Assembly (NCBI RefSeq): GCF_031157835.1
Contig: NZ_JAVIDR010000007.1
Span: 80,292-144,291 of the forward strand
Direction: 5' to 3'
From: Acinetobacter rudis
GTDB taxonomy: Bacteria; Pseudomonadota; Gammaproteobacteria; Pseudomonadales; Moraxellaceae
Length of the DNA: 64,000 nucleotides
Made by a program: the position numbers and the translations under genes. Shown here one piece after another: positions 29,591 through 38,535 of this stretch. Each line of letters opens with the position of its first letter. Position 1 is the first letter of the stretch. A model generated the notes under the pieces. The model saw only the letters and a program-made list of their open reading frames with translations, was not told the DNA's origin and searched no databases.

Positions 29591-30654
29591 GTCGCACACC
29601 TAAGTGCTAAACCACAAGCTAATAGCATGGCTGGTGCATCATGCATTAATTGTGTTTTATCCACCTGCGCAGATATATTCATTTGCATGAAGGGGTTTAC
29701 AAGCGAAACGGTATAAGCCAACTTTTGCTGTAGCAATACCACTAGACCTGCAAGTTGAGCACTACCTCCAGCTAACCATATATGTTGAATGGGTCGTGCA
29801 ACCTCAGAAGCTTGAAAAAGATGTAATGCACGAGCAGCTTGTTGTACTGTTGCTTGTAGAAAAGGCGATAGTACTTCAACTTCATAATCTTTAGGTAAAG
29901 CCTTCACACCTTGTTGTTTTGCACGTTGAGCCTCACTCAAAGACAAGCCATAGTAACGCTGAATATGTTGAGTCAATTGTTGTCCACCAAACAGCTGTTC
30001 ATGGCTATAAATTGTTTTGTCTTGTGCAAATACGGTAAGTGTTGTGTTGTAATGTCCAATATCAAGTAAAGCAACCGTGTCGATTTGTTCAGGCAACAGC
30101 ATCATTAAATACCGATAAACACGTTCTAAAGCATAAGCTTCTACATCAACAATCTGAGCATTTAGACCAGCCAACTCCAATAACTCAATACGTGTATCTA
30201 CATGTTCCGTTGGCGTCGCAGCCAAGAGTACTTTATAACGACCAGACAAAAGCTCTTGCTCTTTTAAATAAGTAAAATCCAAATTGACTTGATTCAAAGG
30301 GAAAGGAATATATTGCTCAGCCTCAATACGTATTTGTAATTCACGTTGATGTGTTGTTAGGTTTGCATCAATTTCAATTAATTTATCAATAACTAAGGCC
30401 GTTGGAATTGCAATAGCTGCACTCGAACTTCGAGGGTTGGCAATCCGTAAAGCCTGCCTTAATGCCTCAATAACAGCATCTGAATTGAGAATATTTTTTT
30501 CAAACACACAGCCTTCATCTAAAAGGCTTACACCATAACTTTCAACTTGATATCGCCCATTTTTTTTAGAAAGTTCTAGTATTTTTACAGCTGTAGAACT
30601 AATATCTACACCTATTAGTAGCCGCTTGTTTCGCCTATGGAATAGTCTAAGCAC
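29587..30654 (-). CDS. pilM: Type IV pilus cytoplasmic ATPase-fold protein PilM
   Basis: A 355-residue actin-like protein that binds the PilN tail on the cytoplasmic face. It has the actin-fold phosphate loops (LLIGVDISSTAVKILEL and ALLDIGHYNTTLTV) and the adenosine motif IWLAGGSAQLAGL. It starts at GTG 30654 behind AAAGGAAAAAAC. It is first in pilMNOPQ-aroKB-SPOR and diverges from the PBP1A gene across about 157 bases, so both promoters lie in that gap. Confidence 0.93.
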   Translation of the reverse strand: MLRLFHRRNKRLLIGVDISSTAVKILELSKKNGRYQVESYGVSLLDEGCVFEKNILNSDAVIEALRQALRIANPRSSSAAIAIPTALVIDKLIEIDANLTTHQRELQIRIEAEQYIPFPLNQVNLDFTYLKEQELLSGRYKVLLAATPTEHVDTRIELLELAGLNAQIVDVEAYALERVYRYLMMLLPEQIDTVALLDIGHYNTTLTVFAQDKTIYSHEQLFGGQQLTQHIQRYYGLSLSEAQRAKQQGVKALPKDYEVEVLSPFLQATVQQAARALHLFQASEVARPIQHIWLAGGSAQLAGLVVLLQQKLAYTVSLVNPFMQMNISAQVDKTQLMHDAPAMLLACGLALRCAT

Positions 30655-30811
30655 GGTTTTTTCCTTTTTATTTTGCCCAGTAACCTAAACGCAAAGCTGT
30701 TGGTCTTATTTTTATCTTAGACTGGCATCTTCATCTAACAATCAATTAGATGAGAAGTTATACTGACCAGCAATTATGCTTGCCAAGAGCTCATATTAAA
30801 ACTTACTTGTT

Positions 30812-33433
30812 ATGAAAAAGCTATCCAGTTCAGGTTCAGTCCATCCGTTTTTTTTGCTGATCATCATCTTGTTGATTGCGATTCCTATGGGCTTTTATGG
30901 GATGTATCTTTACATCGCTCCATCGCTCCCTGATATGAAATCGTTAAAAAAAGCGCCATTGATTAAACCTCTGCAAGTTTACAGTGCTGATAATCAATTA
31001 ATTTCTGAGTTTGGCGGTAAATTGTCAGTTCCAGTTGAATATGAACAAATACCACCACACTTTATTCATGCCTTCCTTGCCGCTGAAGATTCATCATTTT
31101 TTGAACACAGTGGTATTAGCTTTAAAAGCTTGGGACGTGCATTAAGTGAAAGCTTATCTGGCTCTGATGTGCAAACAGGTGGTTCAACCATCACCATGCA
31201 GGTTGCAAAGAACTATTATCTAAGCCCTGAAAGAACATTAAAGCGTAAACTTACAGAAGTATTTTTGGCACGTAAAATTGAACAAAACCTAACTAAGCCA
31301 GAAATTTTATCTTTATATGTAAATAAAATTTTCTTAGGTAAAAATGCTTATGGTATTGCTGCAGCAGCCAAGATTTACTATAACAAAAACTTAAATGAGC
31401 TCAGCATTGCCCAAATGGCGATGATCGCAGGTCTCCCTAAAGCACCATCAAAATACAACCCAGTGGTAAATCCAGAGCGAGCATTAGAACGTCGTAATTG
31501 GATTTTAGGGCGTATGCTACAGTTAGGTTATATTAATCAAACCGAATACCAAAAAGCAGTTGCTGAACCGATTAACCTAGATATGCCCGATCGCAGTGTC
31601 AACAACCGTTTCCTTTATGTAGGGGAAATGGTTCGCGCTGAAATGATCGACAAATTTGGGGAACAAGCGATCGATTCTGGGTATAAAGTATATACAACTA
31701 TTGACTCAAAACGTCAGGAATACGCTGAAGAATCGGTACGTAAGGGCTTAGAAGCTTATGATATTCGTCATGGTTGGCGTGGTGCTGAGGCACATGACAA
31801 ACCACTAGAAGAATTCTATCCATATGCCAACACTTTCCCAGCTAAGGTGGTTAAGGTAAATAGCAATAGCTTTGAAGCCTTAATGCAAAATGGTAAAACC
31901 GTTACTGTTGCATGGTCTGGAATGTCTTGGGCTCGTCGTTATATTAATGCAAATAGTGTCGGTGGTGCTCCAAGCAATGCCTCACAAATTGTAAAAGTAA
32001 AAGATATTATTCGCCTACGCCCAAATGCTGAACAAACATCATGGGCTTTGGTGCAAGTACCGAATGTACAAGGACAGTTAATTTCTATCAATCCAAATGA
32101 TGGATCAATTGTCGCTATTGTTGGCGGTTATAATTTCCACCAATCTAAATTTAACCGTGCCATTCAAGGTTGGCGTCAACCAGGTTCGATTATCAAGCCA
32201 TTTGTTTATACATTGGCTCTAGAACGCGGCATGACACCTTATACCATGCTAAATGATAGCCCGATTACCATTGGTGGTTGGTCACCTAAAAATGCGGATG
32301 GCCGTTATTTAGGGATGATTCCTTTACGTCGTGCCTTGTATTTATCACGTAATACTGTATCTGTACGTCTACTTCAAGACGTGGGTATTGAACGTACTCG
32401 CCAATTATTCATGGACTTTGGTTTACAAGAAGATCGTATTCCACGTAACTACACAATTGCTTTAGGTACACCGCAAGTACTACCAATCCAAATGGCAACT
32501 GGCTATGCCGCAATTGCCAATGGTGGGTATCGCGTTCAACCTTACTTCATTAATAAAATTGAAGATGCATATGGTAAAGTCATTTATCAAGCCAAGCCTG
32601 AATATGCGTGTATTCAATGTATTGCTCAAGATGCAGCAGTGAAAAAAGATGCCGAGAGTGCGAGCGGTGCAACACCTGACGATGAAGTGATACAGGAAAA
32701 CAAACCAGCATCTGCACCAGCTTCCGCAGTGGTTACAACAAATCGTCAGTTGACTAAAGAAGAGAAGAGCCAATATCGCCAAGCACAACGGATCATTAAG
32801 TCGAGTTCTGCATTTGACATGGCCAACATCCTCCGTGATGTAATTGTACACGGTACAGGTCGTGCGGCACTTAAGATTGGTCGTGATGATATTGCAGGTA
32901 AAACTGGTACAACCAACGACGCAAAAGATGCTTGGTTTGCCGGCTTTAACGGTAAATTAGTGACTGTAACATGGGTTGGTTTTGACCGACCAACAACATT
33001 GGGTCGTCGTGAATATGGTGGTATTGCAGCTTTACCGATCTGGATTAACTATATGGACCAAGCTTTAAAAGGTACACCTTCAGCTTGGGTTAGCCTAGAT
33101 GTCAACGCTAAAGCACCATTAACGCGTGAAGAACGTGGTCATCCTCAGCAACAGGTTATTGAAGGACAAAAAGATGAATACCGTACTTCACCGCCTCTCG
33201 CTCGTCCACTGTATCGTCCTGCTCCAGTGACACCACCACGTAATCCTTCAAACGACTTTGCAGACTTACCTGCTCCAACAGCACCAAAACCAGTGGTTCG
33301 TAATAACACCAGTACCACTACAACAACACATACCACTACGAGCATTACAACTCGTCCAGCAAATAGTGGCAATAACAGTACCCCAACGCGTAAACCTGAC
33401 TCACTTGAAAACTTGATTAATGAAATTCAATAA
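30812..33433 (+). CDS. mrcA: Penicillin-binding protein 1A (bifunctional)
   Basis: An 873-residue class A PBP that polymerises and cross-links peptidoglycan. After one N-terminal membrane helix, the GT51 glycosyltransferase domain has AAEDSSFFEHSG with the catalytic Glu and GGSTITMQVAKN. The OB-like linker follows, then the transpeptidase domain with SxxK as GSIIKPF, SRNTVS as the SxN motif, and KTGTTNDAKDAW. A Cys pair (YACIQC) and an Ala/Ser/Glu insert sit between SxN and KTG. The C-terminal 100 residues are low-complexity, rich in Pro, Thr and Asn. It diverges from pilM, as in other gammaproteobacteria. Also called ponA. Confidence 0.95.
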   Translation: MKKLSSSGSVHPFFLLIIILLIAIPMGFYGMYLYIAPSLPDMKSLKKAPLIKPLQVYSADNQLISEFGGKLSVPVEYEQIPPHFIHAFLAAEDSSFFEHSGISFKSLGRALSESLSGSDVQTGGSTITMQVAKNYYLSPERTLKRKLTEVFLARKIEQNLTKPEILSLYVNKIFLGKNAYGIAAAAKIYYNKNLNELSIAQMAMIAGLPKAPSKYNPVVNPERALERRNWILGRMLQLGYINQTEYQKAVAEPINLDMPDRSVNNRFLYVGEMVRAEMIDKFGEQAIDSGYKVYTTIDSKRQEYAEESVRKGLEAYDIRHGWRGAEAHDKPLEEFYPYANTFPAKVVKVNSNSFEALMQNGKTVTVAWSGMSWARRYINANSVGGAPSNASQIVKVKDIIRLRPNAEQTSWALVQVPNVQGQLISINPNDGSIVAIVGGYNFHQSKFNRAIQGWRQPGSIIKPFVYTLALERGMTPYTMLNDSPITIGGWSPKNADGRYLGMIPLRRALYLSRNTVSVRLLQDVGIERTRQLFMDFGLQEDRIPRNYTIALGTPQVLPIQMATGYAAIANGGYRVQPYFINKIEDAYGKVIYQAKPEYACIQCIAQDAAVKKDAESASGATPDDEVIQENKPASAPASAVVTTNRQLTKEEKSQYRQAQRIIKSSSAFDMANILRDVIVHGTGRAALKIGRDDIAGKTGTTNDAKDAWFAGFNGKLVTVTWVGFDRPTTLGRREYGGIAALPIWINYMDQALKGTPSAWVSLDVNAKAPLTREERGHPQQQVIEGQKDEYRTSPPLARPLYRPAPVTPPRNPSNDFADLPAPTAPKPVVRNNTSTTTTTHTTTSITTRPANSGNNSTPTRKPDSLENLINEIQ

Positions 33434-33460
33434 TCAATATTGAGAAAAGGAAAAATTTAC

Positions 33461-33496
33461 CCATAAAAAAGCCAGCAAATGCTGGCTTTTTTATGG
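33461..33496. terminator. Terminator after mrcA
   Basis: Near-perfect palindrome: CCATAAAAAAGCCAGCA and its complement around a short loop, with A runs upstream and T runs downstream, so it can act on both strands. It lies 28 bases after the mrcA stop and 76 before the end of the convergent flavin reductase gene. Confidence 0.9.
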
Positions 33497-33571
33497 CGTT
33501 GTCGGTGTAGCATGACACTTAAGAAAATTATTATTCATGTAACATTGTCTACGAATGAATATTACACACGT

Positions 33572-34069
33572 TTAAGCGAGTTCCAACTGTTCTACACCCA
33601 CATGATGATAAGCACGATTAAAATACACCAAACTTTGTTCTTGTTGATTTTGTTGTATTGCAACAATAGGACAAATAAAAATCGTATGTGTTCCAACTTC
33701 TTGAATCTGTTCAATATGACAGTCAAAGCTCACTAAAGCATCTTTGAGTACTGGTGCACCTGTTTCGAGTGTAGTCCAGGTTCCATGTTCAAAGCGCTGT
33801 TCTGAACTCATTTTCGATGCAAAAACATTTGAAATATGCTGATGCTGCGCGGCTAACACATTTACTGTTAAAATCTTATTTTCTACAAAATGGTGATGTG
33901 ATCGGGAAGATTTATTCATACAGACCAATAAAGTTGGAGGTGTATCTGTGACACTACACACAGCAGACGCTGTGAATCCATGGCTGCCAGTCTCCCCAGT
34001 TGTCGTTACAACATTAACCGCACTGGTTAATGAAGACATTGCATTTTTAAAGTCTGTAGCATCTACCAT
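33572..34069 (-). CDS. Flavin reductase-like (RutF/HpaC-type) protein
   Basis: A 165-residue FMN-binding split-barrel protein of the flavin reductase-like family. The pattern is typical: FKNAMSSLTSAVNVVTT at the N-terminus, GFTASAVCSVTDTPPTLLVCMNKSS as the flavin-binding loop, then FVENKILTVNVLA and a late YFNRAYHHV. Such proteins supply reduced FMN or FAD to a partner monooxygenase using NAD(P)H. The chosen start ATG 34069 has AGGA eight bases upstream; an earlier ATG at 34102 is also in frame. It lies downstream of mesD and mesX on the same strand with a 192-base gap, so a supply of reduced flavin to that pair is a reasonable guess. Confidence 0.8.
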   Translation of the reverse strand: MVDATDFKNAMSSLTSAVNVVTTTGETGSHGFTASAVCSVTDTPPTLLVCMNKSSRSHHHFVENKILTVNVLAAQHQHISNVFASKMSSEQRFEHGTWTTLETGAPVLKDALVSFDCHIEQIQEVGTHTIFICPIVAIQQNQQEQSLVYFNRAYHHVGVEQLELA

Positions 34070-34261
34070 CACTTTATTCCTAAACTGAATGTACTTGTGC
34101 ATTATCCTCGGCTATGCGCTATCTTTCTACAAAAGTACATCTCGATCTGCGTTCTAAATAGAACCAACATTGATCTTCATAAAATAAGGGTCAGTTGTTT
34201 GAACTCTATTTTTCAATAGCACAAACGGACCAACCCTCTTTACATCACCAATAACAGCAGC

Positions 34262-35290
34262 TTAACCTGCTAGTTCTTGTCGAATAATCTCAGCACCTGC
34301 ACTGAGTGCATTAAGCTTAGCTCTTGCCACTTGGCGAGATAAAGGCGCCATACCGCAGTTTGTAGATGGATAAAGTTTATCTGCATCGACAAATTGCAGT
34401 GCTTTACGTAGCGTATTGGCTACCTCTTCGGCAGTTTCAATTGTGTTGCTTGCTACATCAATAGCACCAACCATAACTTTCTTGCCACGAATAAGCTCAA
34501 TCAAATCCATTGGAACACGAGAGTTTTGGCATTCTAGTGAAACAATATCAATATTCGATGCTTGTAGCTTTGGAAAAGCCTCTTCATATTGACGCCATTC
34601 TGAGCCTAAAGTCTTTTTCCAATCAGTATTTGCCTTAATACCGTAGCCATAACAAATATGTACAGCTGTTTCGCATTTTAGACCTTCAAGAGCGCGCTCT
34701 AGCGTTGCAACGCCCCAATCATTTACTTCATCAAAGAATACATTAAATGCTGGTTCATCGAATTGAATAATATCAACGCCTGCTGCTTCTAACTCTTTCG
34801 CTTCTTGGTTTAAAATTTTGGCAAATTCCCAAGCAAGTTTTTCACGGCTCTTATAGTGATTGTCATAAAGCGTATCAATCATCGTCATTGGGCCAGGCAA
34901 AGCCCACTTTATGGGTTGATCAGTAAGTGAACGCAAAAATTTAGCATCTTCAACGAATACTGGCTTTTGACGAGCTACCTCACCAACGACTGTAGGGACA
35001 CTTGCATCATAACGATTACGGATTCGTACCGTCTCACGTTTTTCAAAATCAACACCGCTCAAGTGCTCAATAAATGTTGTGACAAAATGCTGACGAGTTT
35101 GCTCACCATCACTCACAATATCAATGCCAGCTTGCTGTTGTTCATGTAGTGCCAAACGTAAAGCATCTTGCTTGCCGTCAATCAATTGCTCATCTTGCAG
35201 CTTCCATGGAGACCATAGTTTTTCAGGCTCTGCAAGCCATGAAGGTTTTGGTAGGCTGCCAGCGGTTGAAGTTGGTAACAATATTTTCAT
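34262..35290 (-). CDS. Folate-independent methionine synthase, MesD-like (MetE C-terminal domain)
   Basis: A 342-residue protein equal to the catalytic C-terminal half of MetE, without the N-terminal folate-binding half. It begins with the barrel start LPTSTAGSLPKPSWL; zinc-binding positions include the histidine of AVHICYGYG and the cysteine of STNCGMAPLSR. Core-MetE proteins of the MesD group work without methyl-folate and need oxygen and a DUF1852 partner (MesX). The adjacent upstream gene is exactly such a DUF1852 protein, 28 bases away. ATG 35290 is preferred to the TTG two codons earlier. The identification as MesD rests on length and partner gene. Confidence 0.85.
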   Translation of the reverse strand: MKILLPTSTAGSLPKPSWLAEPEKLWSPWKLQDEQLIDGKQDALRLALHEQQQAGIDIVSDGEQTRQHFVTTFIEHLSGVDFEKRETVRIRNRYDASVPTVVGEVARQKPVFVEDAKFLRSLTDQPIKWALPGPMTMIDTLYDNHYKSREKLAWEFAKILNQEAKELEAAGVDIIQFDEPAFNVFFDEVNDWGVATLERALEGLKCETAVHICYGYGIKANTDWKKTLGSEWRQYEEAFPKLQASNIDIVSLECQNSRVPMDLIELIRGKKVMVGAIDVASNTIETAEEVANTLRKALQFVDADKLYPSTNCGMAPLSRQVARAKLNALSAGAEIIRQELAG

Positions 35291-35318
35291 ATTCAATAAT
35301 CTTTTATCTTTAGGTTAA

Positions 35319-36296
35319 TTAAAGTGCGTAAGTCGCTGCCCACTGTTCCAAAACATTTTGGTATGGCTTGATAAAGCTCTCTTCAGTGAACTTGCCTTGC
35401 TTAACCGCTAACTGGCTGCGTTCTTCTCGATCGTAAACAATTTGAGTAAGTGAATAATCAGAGTTCTTCAAACTCGGTTGATAGCACTTACCTGCTGCTG
35501 CATTGGCATTGTAAATTTCGGGACGATAAATCTTTTGAAAGGTTTCCATTGTGCTAATTGCACCAATGAGTTCCAAGTTCGTGTAATCTGCAAGCAAATC
35601 TCCACGGAAATAAAATGCCAGTGGTGCAACACTATTTGCAGGCATAAAGTAGCGAACTTCTAAGCCCATTTTGCCAAAATATTGATCTGTTGAAGAAAAC
35701 TCATTCTGTTGGTATTCAACACCTAAAATCGGGTGTACATTTTCAGTGCGGTGATAAGTCTTACTGCTTGAAACACTGAGGCAAATTACAGGAGCCTTCG
35801 TAAAGTTTGCTTTATAAGCATCGGAATTTACAAAGTACTTAAACAGCTTGCCATGTAAATCACCAAAATTTTCTGGAAGGCTAAATTTTGCCTGATCTTT
35901 ATTGTGTTCCAAAAGCAACACACTAAAATCGTAATCTCGAACATAAGAAGAGAAACTATTGCCAACAATACCTTCAATACGTTGGTCATTCTTATGATCA
36001 ATAATATTTGTTTTTAAAATTTCAATAATAGGAAAGGTTTCACCCTTACCTTCAATGTCCATATCTACAGAAATAATTTCAAGCTCAATTGCATAACGAT
36101 CTGCATTAGGATTATCCCAATGAGCTAAGTCATTGAAACGATTGTTCATCATCTTAAGCGTATTACGCAAGTTCTCTTGACGACTTTCTCCTCGAGCCAA
36201 ATTGGCAAAGTTAGTCGTAAGACGTGTGCTATCCGCAGGATGATAATTTTCATCGAAACTAATGCTCTTAACCGAGCATGTAAACTCATTACTCAT
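35319..36296 (-). CDS. DUF1852 protein, MesX-like partner of methionine synthase
   Basis: A 325-residue protein of the DUF1852 family with no membrane segments or signal peptide. Typical segments are STRLTTNFANLARGESRQENLRNTLKMM near the N-terminus and HPILGVEYQ in the middle. The family is found almost only next to core-MetE genes and has been shown in Acinetobacter baylyi to be required with MesD for oxygen-dependent methionine synthesis. Its chemical role is not fully known. It heads the pair: mesX then mesD on the minus strand. ATG 36296 follows an AGGG/GAGA purine stretch. Confidence 0.85.
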   Translation of the reverse strand: MSNEFTCSVKSISFDENYHPADSTRLTTNFANLARGESRQENLRNTLKMMNNRFNDLAHWDNPNADRYAIELEIISVDMDIEGKGETFPIIEILKTNIIDHKNDQRIEGIVGNSFSSYVRDYDFSVLLLEHNKDQAKFSLPENFGDLHGKLFKYFVNSDAYKANFTKAPVICLSVSSSKTYHRTENVHPILGVEYQQNEFSSTDQYFGKMGLEVRYFMPANSVAPLAFYFRGDLLADYTNLELIGAISTMETFQKIYRPEIYNANAAAGKCYQPSLKNSDYSLTQIVYDREERSQLAVKQGKFTEESFIKPYQNVLEQWAATYAL

Positions 36297-36765
36297 TGTG
36301 ATCTCTACCCTAATTTCTGAGATAAAACCTAAATTTATTAACTACTCTTTCCAATTGCTTTCTGGTTCTCCCAGTCAAGCCTAATGTCAGTTTTAACGCT
36401 GTGCCTCTTGGCTCAACTGCAGATCAATGATCAAACTGTTTATATCTAAGAGCGATGTTGAGATTTATACCCGAATCACGACACCAATAAAAACGAGTTA
36501 ATTTCACAAAAAAATGAGCTAAATTCATGATGAGCTTTTATTATGAAAAATTGTTCATCTTTTAATACCGTTGTAAATTTATCTTTCTCTCATTAACCCC
36601 TTCTAAAAATTAGATATTCTGGCAGTGTCTTGCTGTACTTATTTATAATTAAATTTGATCCTTACCTACTACTGGGCGTTCTTTTCTAAAGCTAAAAATT
36701 TTTATTGATTATTAATTTAAATTACACTATGAATAACATCACAACAAAAACCTTGGAAATAAAAA
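36297..36765. other. Divergent intergenic region between mesX and the DUF1460 gene
   Basis: About 470 bases, strongly AT-rich toward 36765, with no supported gene. Both divergent promoters must be here. A TGATCAATGATCA-like short palindromic patch occurs near 36424-36434. No SAM, cobalamin or other riboswitch fold was recognised, although methionine synthase genes are often under such control. Confidence 0.4.
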
Positions 36766-37566
36766 ATGAAAAAACGACCAATAATAGCAATAATTACATG
36801 CTTGTTGGCTGGTTGTCCTTCAGATAAAAATACTCACTACTCGACCCTGACTAGCGAGCACTCTAAAGAAAAAATTAATAAGATTATCGAACATGAGGTC
36901 AAACCAAACACTCACTTAAATTCTGGAGATTTAATTGATCGTGTTTCAGCCCCTTTCCTCGGGACTCCTTATCTTGCCAACACACTCGTGGGCGGACCAG
37001 ACCAACAAGAAATTCTGGTGATTAATCTTGATGCTGTTGATTGTTTTACTTACCTTGATTATGTTGTTGCACTGACAAAATCACATGATGAATCTTCTTT
37101 TGAACATGCACTCATTAATGTACGATATAAAAATTCAGATGTAACTTACTATAACCGCAAGCATTTTTTCACTGATTGGTATGCAAGCTCGCCACAGAAT
37201 GCAGTAGATATCACCTCCACGTTAAGCTCAGATGCCATTACTGTAGAAAAAGTATTAAACCAAAAAGAGGATGGTAGTGAGTATATCAAAGGACTTGGAG
37301 CAATTCCCCGTACAATTACCTATATACCTGGACAAGCAATTCATCAGCAGCTGCTTGATAATCTAAGAAATGGTGATTTAATCGGTATCTACTCTCCAAT
37401 AAGTGGATTGGATGTGTCACATACAGGTATTGTCATTAAAAAGAATCGACAAGTTTTTTATCGCAATGCCTCATCTTTAGCTAAAAACAATCAAGTTGTA
37501 GACACGCCTTTTCTCGAATATATGAAGTCAAAACCAGGAATTGTAGTGTTGCGTGTTATGAACTAA
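36766..37566 (+). CDS. DUF1460 amidase-like lipoprotein
   Basis: A 266-residue protein of the DUF1460 (N-acetylmuramoyl-L-alanine amidase-like, NlpC/P60-related) family. The signal sequence ends in a lipobox, CLLAGC, so it should be a lipoprotein on the periplasmic side. The putative catalytic Cys is in LDAVDCFTYLDYVVAL and the His in SHTGIVIKK; ALINVRYKN and YYNRKHFFTDWY are also family segments. Known structures of this family suggest cleavage of peptidoglycan stem peptides. It stands alone, GGA upstream of ATG, and ends in a hairpin shared with rlmA. Lower GC than its neighbours and long flanks could hint at acquisition, but this is weak. Confidence 0.8.
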   Translation: MKKRPIIAIITCLLAGCPSDKNTHYSTLTSEHSKEKINKIIEHEVKPNTHLNSGDLIDRVSAPFLGTPYLANTLVGGPDQQEILVINLDAVDCFTYLDYVVALTKSHDESSFEHALINVRYKNSDVTYYNRKHFFTDWYASSPQNAVDITSTLSSDAITVEKVLNQKEDGSEYIKGLGAIPRTITYIPGQAIHQQLLDNLRNGDLIGIYSPISGLDVSHTGIVIKKNRQVFYRNASSLAKNNQVVDTPFLEYMKSKPGIVVLRVMN

Positions 37567-37599
37567 TCAGCGATTGTTCTTTGTAAAATAACAGTACAT

Positions 37600-37633
37600 C
37601 AGTGCCATGCGTTTGAGATACAACATGGCACTG
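37600..37633. terminator. Hairpin between DUF1460 gene and rlmA
   Basis: A perfect 10-bp stem, CAGTGCCATG (37600-37609) with its complement (37624-37633), and a 14-base loop between two convergent genes. The T run is poor on both strands. Confidence 0.55.
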
Positions 37634-37658
37634 AAAACAATCAATACACAGAAGACAC

Positions 37659-38462
37659 TTACTTCTTCTGGAATAAATAAAGCTGAAAGCTTGCTTTGAC
37701 ATCTAACATATCACGTTGCTGTAGCGCTTCACGTCTTTCTGCCTTTGCTTTGTAAGCATATGGTGTCATCGCAATCAGCTGTCCAAGTTGTTGTTGATTC
37801 AAATGCAAGTCAGCATCAATCACCTGTTGTTCAACCAAATCAAAGTTATCTTGTAACTGTGCAATAAATTTCTCTGGTTGATGTGGGCTCACCTGATCAA
37901 ATAGAGCTTCACGCATAGCATAGAGGTGGTCTGTTGCAGGTGTAACTACCAATAAGTACCCCTTAGGCTTCAGTACACGCAAAATTTCTGCTTCTGGAAT
38001 AGGACTAAACAAGCTACTACATACATCTATACACTCATCTAATACAGGCAAAACAGCACCAGTAGCCACCACCCAAGTCACTTTTGAATTAAGCTTTGCC
38101 GCAATCTGCACTGCATTTTTAGCAATATCCACAGCCACACACTGCATCACCTCAGCTTGCATAGCACTGGTATAGTAGCCCTCACCACAACCAATATCGA
38201 GTAAGTTTTCTACACGCAGCTGATGTAATCGTTGTACAACTGCTTGTTGCAAAGGTGCGTAAAAACCAGCAGATAGAAATGCACGGCGCGCTTCAACCGA
38301 TTGAGGAGTATCACCTGGCTGCTTACTATGTTTGTGTTGTACAACATGTAAATTAACATAGCCCTGCTTCGCCACATCATAACTATGATTATGCTCACAG
38401 TACCAACGTTTACCTTCCTGTTGTAATGCCGAATCACAAATAGGGCACATCAGTAAATTCAT
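37659..38462 (-). CDS. rlmA: 23S rRNA (guanine-N1)-methyltransferase RlmA
   Basis: A 267-residue SAM-dependent methyltransferase acting on guanine 745 of 23S rRNA. The N-terminal zinc site is seen as Cys6, Cys9, Cys22 and His26 (MCPIC ... YCEHNH). The segment SYDVAKQGYVNLHVVQHK follows, then GDTPQSVEARRAFLSAGFY. The SAM-binding fold has LLDIGCGEGYYTSAM. The gene lies downstream of mraY on the same strand but behind a terminator, so it is probably transcribed separately. Confidence 0.93.
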   Translation of the reverse strand: MNLLMCPICDSALQQEGKRWYCEHNHSYDVAKQGYVNLHVVQHKHSKQPGDTPQSVEARRAFLSAGFYAPLQQAVVQRLHQLRVENLLDIGCGEGYYTSAMQAEVMQCVAVDIAKNAVQIAAKLNSKVTWVVATGAVLPVLDECIDVCSSLFSPIPEAEILRVLKPKGYLLVVTPATDHLYAMREALFDQVSPHQPEKFIAQLQDNFDLVEQQVIDADLHLNQQQLGQLIAMTPYAYKAKAERREALQQRDMLDVKASFQLYLFQKK

Positions 38463-38491
38463 GTTTTACTCCACAAAATCGATATTTTTAT

Positions 38492-38529
38492 CCATTAAAA
38501 AAGTCGGCAAATGCCGACTTTTTTAATGG
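38492..38529 (-). terminator. Terminator after mraY
   Basis: A palindrome with core AAGTCGGCA / TGCCGACTT, A run on one side and T run on the other. It lies just after mraY and closes the division and wall operon before murD, which is not here. Confidence 0.85.
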
Positions 38530-38535
38530 ATTTGA

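Noticed and set aside
36297..36765. A methionine-related riboswitch upstream of mesX
   Set aside because: No conserved SAM or cobalamin riboswitch core could be found by eye in the gap on either strand.
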